A DNA stretch of 5,621 nt from Pseudomonadota bacterium (GTDB taxonomy: Bacteria; Pseudomonadota; Alphaproteobacteria; Rhizobiales; Devosiaceae): the NCBI GenBank assembly GCA_023387585.1, contig JAEWHZ010000124.1, positions 1 to 5,621 of the forward strand, in the 5' to 3' direction. Both the position numbers and the translations under genes were made by a program. Under the pieces are notes generated by a model. It saw only the letters and a list, made by a program, of their open reading frames with translations. It was not told the origin of the DNA and did no database searches. Shown here piece after piece: positions 1 to 4,537 of this stretch. Positions within the stretch are counted from its first letter, which is position 1; each line of letters opens with the position of its first letter.

Positions 1-1118
1 TGGTGCGCCGCATCACCGAGCACGCCTACAAGGCCGGCGCCGGGCTGGTGACGACGATCTATTCCGACGAGGAAGCGACGCTGGCCCGCTATCGCTTCGG
101 CAAGGATCTCAGCTTCGACCGCGCCGCCAGCTGGCTCTATTCCGGCATGGCCGAAGCCTTCCGCAACAACACGGCGCGCCTTGCCATCGCCGGCGACAAC
201 CCGATGATGCTGGCCGGCCAGGACCCGGAAAAGGTCAGCCGCGCCAACCGCGCCAATTCGACCGCCTACAAGCCGGCGCTGGAGCTGATCACCGGCTTCG
301 ACATCAACTGGAACATCGTCTCCTATCCGAGCCCCGCCTGGGCGAAGCTGGTGTTTCCCGGCGTGCCGGAGGACGAGGCAATCAAGAAGCTCGCCGATGC
401 GATCTTCGCCGCCAGCCGCGTCGACGTCGCCGACCCGATCGCCGCCTGGAAGGAGCACAACGCCAATCTCAAGCGCCGCTGGACCTGGCTGAACGAGAAG
501 CGCTTCGCTTCGCTCCACTATACCGGGCCGGGCACCGACCTCACCGTGGGGCTGGCCGACGGGCACCGCTGGAAGGGCGGCGCCTCGGAGGCCAAGAACG
601 GCATCACCTGCAACCCCAACATCCCCACCGAAGAGGTGTTCACCACCCCGCATCGCGAGCGGGTGGAAGGGCATGTGTCGGCCACCAAGCCGCTGAGCCA
701 TAACGGCACGCTGATCGAGGACATCCAGGCCCGCTTCGAGGGCGGGCGGCTGGTGGAGCTCAAGGCCAGTAAGGGAAGGGACGTGTTCGACAAGGTGCTC
801 GACACCGACGAGGGCGCCCGCCGGCTCGGCGAGGTGGCGCTGGTGCCGCATTCCTCGCCGATCTCGAAGTCCGGCATCCTGTTCTACAACACGCTCTATG
901 ACGAGAACGCCTCGTGCCACATCGCCATGGGCCAGTGCTATGCCGACTGCTTCATCGACGGCAAGTCGCTCACGCCCGAGCAGATTTTCGCCCAGGGCGG
1001 CAATCGCAGCCTGATCCATATCGACTGGATGATCGGCTCGGACAAGGTCGACATCGACGGCGTCCATGCCGACGGCTCGCGCGAGCCGGTGATGCGCGGC
1101 GGCGAATGGGCGCAGTGA
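1..1118 (+). CDS. M29 family metallo-aminopeptidase (AmpS/AmpT type), 5'-partial
   Basis: This is a zinc/cobalt-type exopeptidase expected to act in the cytoplasm, removing N-terminal residues from peptides. The visible 371 residues carry the family's metal-binding set. They are Glu211 in PTEEVF, Glu277 in LGEVALVP, His306 in ENASCH, and His339 and Asp341 in IHIDWMIGS. Tyr313, seven residues after His306, matches the active-site Tyr of Thermus AmpT. The spacing from Glu277 to His306 (29 residues) equals that known for AmpT Glu316-His345. By that numbering about 40 N-terminal residues lie left of the window, so the GTG at position 3 is an internal valine rather than the start. The C-terminus is intact, ending in TGA at 1116-1118. 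Five nucleotides after this stop begins the repeat leading into the YdcF-like gene, so the two are probably cotranscribed. The family is confident; substrate preference is unknown. Confidence 0.95.
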   Translation, partial: VRRITEHAYKAGAGLVTTIYSDEEATLARYRFGKDLSFDRAASWLYSGMAEAFRNNTARLAIAGDNPMMLAGQDPEKVSRANRANSTAYKPALELITGFDINWNIVSYPSPAWAKLVFPGVPEDEAIKKLADAIFAASRVDVADPIAAWKEHNANLKRRWTWLNEKRFASLHYTGPGTDLTVGLADGHRWKGGASEAKNGITCNPNIPTEEVFTTPHRERVEGHVSATKPLSHNGTLIEDIQARFEGGRLVELKASKGRDVFDKVLDTDEGARRLGEVALVPHSSPISKSGILFYNTLYDENASCHIAMGQCYADCFIDGKSLTPEQIFAQGGNRSLIHIDWMIGSDKVDIDGVHADGSREPVMRGGEWAQ

Positions 1119-1122
1119 CGGC

Positions 1123-1166
1123 GTGATCGACAGGTGATCGACACGTGATCGACACGTGATCGATCT
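1123..1166 (+). repeat. Four 11-bp tandem repeats (GTGATCGACAC) overlapping a gene start
   Basis: Four consecutive copies start at 1123, 1134, 1145 and 1156. They read GTGATCGACAG, GTGATCGACAC, GTGATCGACAC and GTGATCGATCT. Each copy begins with GTG. Because the period is 11, the first three copies read GTG-ATC-GAC-A(G/C)G-TGA, in which the stop overlaps the next copy's GTG as GTGA. The fourth GTG is the predicted start of the YdcF-like gene. The repeat is read directly from the sequence; any role in translation coupling or copy-number variation is inference. Confidence 0.9.
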
Positions 1167-1782
1167 GGCGCGGCGCGTGATCGCCCTCGTGGCGGTGGTG
1201 GCGATGCTGACCCTGGTGGTCATCGCCGTCGACATCGCCCGGTTCGGCCATGTCGATCGGGGCGCGCGCGCCGAGGTCGCCGTGGTGCTCGGCGCCGCCG
1301 TTCTGTGGGACCGGCCCTCGCCGGTTCTGGTCGAACGGCTGCGCCACGCGCTGGCGCTCTATCGCGAGGGGCGCGTCGAAAAGATCCTCGTCACCGGCGG
1401 GCGCAGCCCCGAGGACCAGATCAGCGAGGCCGAGGCCGGACGGCGCTGGCTGATGGCCGGGGGCGTGCCCGAGGCGGACATCCTGATGGAGGACGCATCG
1501 CGCACCACGCAGGAGAACCTGGCCATGGCCATGCCGGTGCTGGAGGCGGCCGGGTTCGGCTCGGCGCTGATCGTCTCCGATCCCATCCATATGCGCCGCG
1601 CCATGGCGCTGGCGGCGCGCCAGGGGCTGGCCGCCTCGTCCTCGCCCACCCCGACCTCGCGCTTCGTCAGCCTCGACACCCAGCTGCCCTTTTTGCTGCG
1701 CGAGACCTGGTTCATGGCGCTCGATCTTTTGCTGAAGTCCGATCCAGCTTCGTTGAATCCGGATCGGGCTTCAGTCTATTGA
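1156..1782 (+). CDS. YdcF/SanA-like DUF218 membrane-anchored protein
   Basis: The 208-residue protein has one N-terminal hydrophobic segment (about residues 8-25) preceded by arginines, which suggests an inner-membrane anchor. A DUF218 domain follows from about residue 40. Its family marks are AVVLGA (42-47), a KILVTGG strand-turn (76-82), the SRTTQEN motif (115-121) and the VSDPIHMRR motif (140-148), whose Ser/Thr, Glu-Asn and His-Arg residues line the fold's pocket. Relatives (E. coli YdcF, SanA, ElyC) are linked to envelope integrity, but no enzymatic reaction is settled for the group. The GTG at 1156 is the first start after an in-frame stop at 1135-1137. No clear Shine-Dalgarno precedes it, so GTG 1174 is an alternative. 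Translation may depend on coupling through the repeat upstream. The last residues (about 195-208, Ser/Pro/Asp/Arg-rich) look non-conserved, and the stop falls inside the mosaic repeat. Confidence 0.88.
   Translation: MIDLARRVIALVAVVAMLTLVVIAVDIARFGHVDRGARAEVAVVLGAAVLWDRPSPVLVERLRHALALYREGRVEKILVTGGRSPEDQISEAEAGRRWLMAGGVPEADILMEDASRTTQENLAMAMPVLEAAGFGSALIVSDPIHMRRAMALAARQGLAASSSPTPTSRFVSLDTQLPFLLRETWFMALDLLLKSDPASLNPDRASVY
1739..1767. repeat. Inverted repeat in the 3' end of the YdcF-like gene
   Basis: CCGATCC (1739-1745) and GGATCGG (1761-1767) are perfect 7-bp arms around a 15-nt loop. They lie within the last codons of the YdcF-like gene. The arms may be the outer part of the palindromic repeat block that continues downstream, or a chance feature of GC-rich coding sequence. 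Confidence 0.45.
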
Positions 1783-1920
1783 TTTGTCGTGCGGTCGAAC
1801 CGGAAAAGTCTGCAACTTTTCCTAGAGCTCCTGTTCTGATCGAATCAGAACAGGAGCTCTAAGTTATTGGTTTGTCACGTTTCCGAACCGCAAAAGTGGT
1901 AGCCACTTTTGCTGGAAACG
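1777..1920. repeat. Palindromic mosaic intergenic repeat, two diverged units 88 bp apart
   Basis: Two related units sit at a constant offset of 88 bp. TATTG occurs at 1777 and 1865, TTTGTC at 1783 and 1871, CGAACCG at 1796 and 1884, and AAAAGT at 1804 and 1892. Unit A folds with GGAAAAGT (1802-1809) against ACTTTTCC (1815-1822). Unit B folds with GCAAAAGTGG (1890-1899) against CCACTTTTGC (1903-1912), extended by CGTTTCC (1878-1884) against GGAAACG (1914-1920). A long perfect hairpin lies between them. The layout resembles the dispersed palindromic elements of rhizobial genomes (RIME-like). Copies elsewhere cannot be seen here. The remaining 80 bases up to 2000 show nothing recognisable. Confidence 0.75.
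1823..1861. terminator. Perfect 18-bp-stem hairpin, probable bidirectional terminator
   Basis: The arms TAGAGCTCCTGTTCTGAT (1823-1840) and ATCAGAACAGGAGCTCTA (1844-1861) pair perfectly around a CGA loop. The hairpin lies 41 bases past the stop of the YdcF-like gene and between two convergent genes, where a terminator serving both strands would be expected. It lacks a U-tract, so intrinsic termination is uncertain. It may act only as a transcript-end stabiliser, or simply be part of the mosaic repeat. Confidence 0.55.
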
Positions 1921-2000
1921 CTCTAACCGCACTCCAGGCTGGTCGGAGGCCGGCCCGGCGCATTTCCGGACCGTGTGAACGCAACGGTCGAACGGCCAAA

Positions 2001-2636
2001 TCACCTCTTTCGGGCCACGATATAGGGCCGGACCTCCTTACCCTTCGTGGCATGGCTTTCGGTTGCGATGATGTCGAAGCCTGCTGCTGCGATCTGCCGG
2101 CCAAGCTCGGTTGCGGAGAAGACCGTGACGGAAGGCGCTTTTCCGATGGCGCGCATTACCGGCAGCAAAAGCGGGATCAGCGGGTTCATCTCTCCCAGGC
2201 ATGGCGTTTTGGAGATGAACAGCCCGTCGGTCGCCAGCAAAGCGTGAATGCTGCGCAGCGTGCCGGACAGGTCCGGGACCAGGTGGAGATAATTGAAACC
2301 CAGGACCACGTTGAAGGGATCGGCCCCGGGGGCGAGGGTCTGCGCCGTCGCGGTCTGGAAAACGAGCCCGGCAACGGGATTGGCTGCGTGCTTTTCTTTG
2401 GCGATGGTGATCATGCCCGAGGAAATATCGCTCGCCAGGTAGCTTTTTACGCCGCCCGCCAGTTTCAGCGCCGTCGATCCGGTTCCGCAACCCAGTTCCA
2501 GCGTCCGCGCATCCGGTTCCAGCAGGCTCCGGGTCCGTTCGAGCGTGCGCTCGTAACCGGCCTGGTCGGCGATCGCCGAGGCCGCGTATTTCCGCGAGGC
2601 CCGATCCCAGAAACGGGCGTCATTGGTCGTGCTCAT
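2001..2636 (-). CDS. Class I SAM-dependent methyltransferase
   Basis: The 211-residue protein has a complete Rossmann-type methyltransferase core. Motif I is LELGCGTGSTAL (46-57), the glycine-rich S-adenosylmethionine loop. The acidic residue that usually contacts the ribose is Asp70 in LASDISSGMI. Motif IV is represented by FNVVLGFNYLHLVPD (108-122), and a later strand by DGLFISKTPCL. The N-terminal FWDRASRKYAAS segment is typical of small-molecule methyltransferases of the Methyltransf_11/25 type. The substrate is unknown. No signal peptide or membrane segment is apparent, so it is probably cytoplasmic. The ATG at 2634-2636 gives a start close to the conserved FWD motif; GGAG lies only two bases upstream and an AGAGAG about ten, so the ribosome site is weak. 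The gene appears to be a single-gene unit, convergent with the YdcF-like gene. Its base composition looks slightly less GC-rich than its neighbours, but this was not computed over the gene. Confidence 0.9.
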   Translation of the reverse strand: MSTTNDARFWDRASRKYAASAIADQAGYERTLERTRSLLEPDARTLELGCGTGSTALKLAGGVKSYLASDISSGMITIAKEKHAANPVAGLVFQTATAQTLAPGADPFNVVLGFNYLHLVPDLSGTLRSIHALLATDGLFISKTPCLGEMNPLIPLLLPVMRAIGKAPSVTVFSATELGRQIAAAGFDIIATESHATKGKEVRPYIVARKR

Positions 2637-2758
2637 GGCTCCGAACGCTCTCTTTTCCCGATCCGGCGACTGTCCCGTTCAATGATGACAGACCGATGAC
2701 CCCATTGCCGCAACCTTCTGTCCGGCCGATCTTCGTCGCGGCTCGTCTCGACACCCCC

Positions 2759-2787
2759 TTGATGATGCGGGCCGCGCGGTGCTAAGC
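2759..2787 (+). promoter_or_regulatory. Putative sigma70-type promoter of the tRNA-Gly gene
   Basis: TTGATG (2759-2764, preceded by CC) resembles an alphaproteobacterial -35 box (CTTGAC). It is followed after exactly 17 bp by CTAAGC (2782-2787), a partial match to a CTATAT-like -10 box. Transcription would begin about 2793-2796, just before the mature tRNA at 2798. The -10 match is imperfect, so this is a positional and motif inference. Confidence 0.45.
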
Positions 2788-2797
2788 GAGGCCGCAT

Positions 2798-2871
2798 GCG
2801 GGTGTAGCTCAATGGTAGAGCAGAAGCTTCCCAAGCTTACGACGAGGGTTCGATTCCCTTCACCCGCTCCA
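2798..2871 (+). tRNA. tRNA-Gly (anticodon CCC)
   Basis: A full cloverleaf can be drawn. The acceptor is GCGGGTG (2798-2804) with CACCCGC (2861-2867). The D stem is GCTC/GAGC (2807-2810, 2818-2821). The anticodon arm is GAAGC/GCTTA around loop TTCCCAA (2828-2834), with anticodon CCC at 2830-2832. The T arm is GAGGG/CCCTT with loop TTCGATT (2849-2855). The discriminator T and an encoded CCA (2869-2871) complete the 74-nt gene. It closely resembles E. coli tRNA-Gly(CCC). The outermost anticodon-stem pair is a G-A mismatch. It reads GGG glycine codons. No T-rich terminator hairpin is evident just downstream. Confidence 0.97.
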
Positions 2872-2899
2872 GAATCTCCTTCACCGATTGCCCTTCACC
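2851..2899 (+). repeat. Imperfect duplication of the tRNA-Gly T-loop/3' segment
   Basis: CGATT-CCCTTCACC, the tRNA T loop into the acceptor strand at 2851-2864, recurs as CGATT-G-CCCTTCACC at 2885-2899 with one inserted base. Partial copies of tRNA 3' ends beside a tRNA gene are typical of integration (att) scars. However, this match is short and no integrase is present in the window, so chance remains possible. Confidence 0.3.
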
Positions 2900-2941
2900 G
2901 CCGGTTTTTGCCCCGGGCGGCGTTCCGTCTTCCGGCGGACC

Positions 2942-2958
2942 TTGCCACCATGCGGAAA
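2942..2958. promoter_or_regulatory. Putative IclR-type operator upstream of the regulator gene
   Basis: TTGCCAC-CAT-GCGGAAA is an imperfect palindrome with 7-nt arms and a 3-nt spacer. It matches the reverse complement of the perfect palindrome at 4452-4468 in 15 of 17 positions, and the following A-C is also shared in the downstream site's given orientation. Its centre is 85 nt before the IclR start codon, fitting autoregulation. Operators containing TTCCG-type half sites around a short spacer are known for IclR-family proteins; the assignment here is inference. Confidence 0.6.
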
Positions 2959-3021
2959 ACATCGCCCGCTCCGGTTCACGCGCGGCCGGGACCGTGCTGG
3001 TATCGCAGCTGGAAACGCTTC

Positions 3022-3028
3022 GGGAGGA
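3022..3028 (+). promoter_or_regulatory. Shine-Dalgarno that sets the IclR gene start
   Basis: GGGAGGA is a strong ribosome-binding site. Its GGAGG core ends 7 nt before ATG 3035 and 4 nt before ATG 3032, so ATG 3035 is favoured. The frame is open back to 2888, but residues encoded before 3032 do not resemble an IclR N-terminus and have no comparable site. Confidence 0.8.
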
Positions 3029-3034
3029 CGCATG

Positions 3035-3928
3035 ATGAGTCGGAAGGGCGAGGAAACCAGCGGCGCGGCGCCGCGGCGCCAGGGCGACAATGTGCAGTCG
3101 GTCGACAGGGCCATGGTGCTGCTCGAAGTGCTCAGCGAGGACGATGACGGCTTCCGCCTCACCGATCTGGCGCGGCGCGCGAGCCTGTCGCCCTCGACCA
3201 CCCACCGCCTGCTGACGACGCTGGAGCGGCGCAGCTTCGTGCAGTTCGACCGGCTGAGCGGGCTGTGGCATGTCGGGCGGCAGGCCTTCTTCGTCGGCTC
3301 GGCCTTCGGGCGCCACCACAATCTGTCGGCACCGGCGCTGCCCTATCTGCGCCATCTGCGCGATGTCAGCCGCGAAACCGCCAATCTCGGCGTCGTCGTC
3401 GATGGCGACGTGGTCTTCCTGACCCAGATCGAGAGCCGCGAGATCATCAGGGCGATCACCCGGGTCGGCGGGCGGGCGCCGATGTTCACCTCCGGCATGG
3501 GCAAGGCCATCCTGTCGACCTATTCGACCAAGGACGTCAAGGCGGCGATCGAGCGCTACGGCCTGCGCGCCATCACCGTCAACACCCGTACCCGCCCGGC
3601 GAGCCTGCTGGCGGACCTCGCCGAGGCGCGGCTGCGCGGCTATGCCATCGACGACGAGGAATTCGCCATCGGCCTGCGCTGCGTCGCGGCCGTCGTCTAC
3701 GACCACCTGTCCGAACCGCTCTATGCCATCTCGATCTCGGGCCTCGCCGCGCGCATGAGCAAGGATCGCCTGCCGCAGCTGGGCCGCCTCGTCGCCGACA
3801 CCGCCCGCGAGCTGACCCGGCTCGTCGGCGGCGTTCCGCCCGCTTCGGCCGAGGGGTGGGCGGGGACGGAGGCGGAGATGACGGGCACCATCGCACCCTT
3901 CCCGGCGTCGGGGCGCGGAGCGGCCTAG
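3035..3928 (+). CDS. IclR-family transcriptional regulator
   Basis: The 297-residue protein has the two IclR parts. An N-terminal winged helix-turn-helix (about residues 19-80) includes VQSVDRAMVLLEVL, the LTDLARRASLSPSTTHRLLTTL recognition region in two pieces (42-50 and 51-63), and a wing around the LSGLWHVG strand. An effector-binding domain (about 90-262) has the family's FLTQIES, GRAPMFTSGMGKAIL, DDEEFAIGLRCVAAVVYDH and AISISGLAARM blocks. IclR proteins are cytoplasmic dimers or tetramers that repress or activate catabolic genes in response to small metabolites. A Pro/Ala/Gly-rich tail of about 30 residues after TRLVGG makes it longer than the usual 250-280. Start choice rests on GGGAGGA at 3022; ATG 3032 would add one Met. 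The operator-like sites at 2942 and 4452 suggest control of itself and of the divergent GlcG-like/GHL6 genes. The ligand is unknown. Confidence 0.93.
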   Translation: MSRKGEETSGAAPRRQGDNVQSVDRAMVLLEVLSEDDDGFRLTDLARRASLSPSTTHRLLTTLERRSFVQFDRLSGLWHVGRQAFFVGSAFGRHHNLSAPALPYLRHLRDVSRETANLGVVVDGDVVFLTQIESREIIRAITRVGGRAPMFTSGMGKAILSTYSTKDVKAAIERYGLRAITVNTRTRPASLLADLAEARLRGYAIDDEEFAIGLRCVAAVVYDHLSEPLYAISISGLAARMSKDRLPQLGRLVADTARELTRLVGGVPPASAEGWAGTEAEMTGTIAPFPASGRGAA

Positions 3929-4353
3929 CCGTCCCGGCCGGTGAGGAAATGGTCGATGCCGGCCTGGGCGCAGTCGCGATCCTGATCGGGGGTGCCCGAC
4001 GAGAGGCCGATGCCGCCCACCACCTCGCCGTCGACGATCACCGGCAGCCCGCCGCCGACCACCATGAGCCGGCCGGCAATGGCCGAGTTGATGCCATAGG
4101 CCGGCGCGCCCGGCTGGCTGGCGGCGCCGTATTCATGCGTCGCGCGCTTGGCGCCGGCGGCGGTGAACGCCTTGTCGATGGCGATGGTGACGCTGGTGGT
4201 CTTGCCGCCATCCATGCGCTCGAAGGCGACGAGCTGGCCGGATTCGTCGGTGACGGCGATGCACATCGGCACGCCGATCTCCTCCGCTCGCCGGCGCGCC
4301 CCGGCCAGCAGCAGCCGGGCGTCGGCCTGATCGATGCGGTGAATGGTCAGCAT
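3925..4353 (-). CDS. GlcG/HbpS family (DUF336, haem-degrading domain) protein
   Basis: This is a 142-residue single-domain protein of usual family length. Visible family features are the VPMCIAVTDESGQLVAFERMDG strand-turn (28-49, seen in pieces), the IDKAFTAAGAKRAT helix (59-72), the GGGLPVIVDGEVVGGIGLSSG segment (100-120 in pieces) and the terminal TPDQDRDCAQAGI helix (121-133). Relatives include Streptomyces HbpS, which binds haem, GlcG beside glycolate oxidase genes, and the C-terminal domain of PduO. Many sit in catabolic operons with no proven reaction, so haem binding here is not assumed. No signal peptide is seen, implying a cytoplasmic protein. ATG 4351-4353 is supported by GGAG six bases upstream; a longer open frame to 4608 overlaps the divergent gene and lacks family similarity. 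Its stop (CTA on +) shares the CTAG with the IclR stop. The palindrome at 4452-4468 lies about 107 bases upstream of its start. Confidence 0.9.
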   Translation of the reverse strand: MLTIHRIDQADARLLLAGARRRAEEIGVPMCIAVTDESGQLVAFERMDGGKTTSVTIAIDKAFTAAGAKRATHEYGAASQPGAPAYGINSAIAGRLMVVGGGLPVIVDGEVVGGIGLSSGTPDQDRDCAQAGIDHFLTGRDG

Positions 4354-4435
4354 GGGCGTCTCCGATCCGGATTGTTGCGGGCGATGGCATGGCGAAATCT
4401 GCGCCCCTGTTAGGGCGGCTGCGCCGGAGCGTCCA

Positions 4436-4447
4436 CGTGCCGGCACG
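4436..4447. repeat. 12-bp perfect palindrome CGTGCCGGCACG
   Basis: CGTGCCGGCACG reads the same on both strands and sits four bases from the operator-like palindrome at 4452, in the divergent intergenic region. It could be a second regulator site, or a chance GC-rich palindrome. No other copy was noticed. Confidence 0.35.
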
Positions 4448-4451
4448 CGGC

Positions 4452-4468
4452 TTTCCGCATGGCGGAAA
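4452..4468. promoter_or_regulatory. Perfect palindromic operator, probable IclR site
   Basis: TTTCCGC (4452-4458) and GCGGAAA (4462-4468) form perfect 7-bp arms around ATG. The site lies in the 184-bp region between divergent genes, its centre 78 nt before the GHL6-type start and about 107 before the GlcG-like start. A 15/17 copy in inverted orientation precedes the nearby IclR gene. Position, symmetry and recurrence support an operator; IclR as the binder is inference. Confidence 0.7.
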
Positions 4469-4524
4469 ACTGCCACGCCGGCGGGCTGATCCCCCGCGTT
4501 TGACGCTATCCATGCGCCAGCAAG

Positions 4525-4530
4525 AGGAGG
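4525..4530 (+). promoter_or_regulatory. Strong Shine-Dalgarno of the GHL6-type gene
   Basis: AGGAGG, within AAGAGGAGG, ends 7 nt before ATG 4538. This near-consensus site fixes the start of the gene at the right edge and suggests efficient translation. Confidence 0.85.
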
Positions 4531-4537
4531 ACAGCCG

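Noticed and set aside
1123..1166. CRISPR-like array
   Set aside because: The units are 11 bp, contiguous and without spacers, so this is a simple tandem repeat.
1872..2699. Plus-strand open frame of 275 codons opposite the methyltransferase
   Set aside because: It begins in the palindromic repeat and shows no domain, while the minus strand has clear SAM-binding motifs.
2904..2930. Possible tRNA terminator around the GGTTTTTG run
   Set aside because: Only five Ts are present and no convincing stem precedes them.
2888..3034. N-terminal extension of the IclR gene to ATG 2888
   Set aside because: The extra residues lack similarity to IclR N-termini, would place the operator-like site inside the coding region, and have no ribosome site comparable to GGGAGGA at 3022.
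2779..3147. Plus-strand open frame through the tRNA (CSSMVEQ...RVRFPSPAP)
   Set aside because: This is a common spurious translation of a tRNA gene; it has no ribosome site and runs into the IclR gene out of frame.
2837..3706. Minus-strand open frame starting in the tRNA region and antisense to the IclR gene
   Set aside because: Its first residues (ERVKGIEPSS) are the well-known product of reading a tRNA antisense, and the rest is a shadow of the IclR gene.
3265..4413. Plus-strand open frame of 382 codons crossing the IclR and GlcG-like genes
   Set aside because: Its composition is Arg/Ala/Gly-rich with no motif, it crosses two supported genes, and it looks like a GC-rich shadow frame.
4500..4505. 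TTGACG as a -35 box for the GHL6-type gene
   Set aside because: A 17-bp spacer would put the -10 box on the ribosome-binding site, where the bases do not resemble one.
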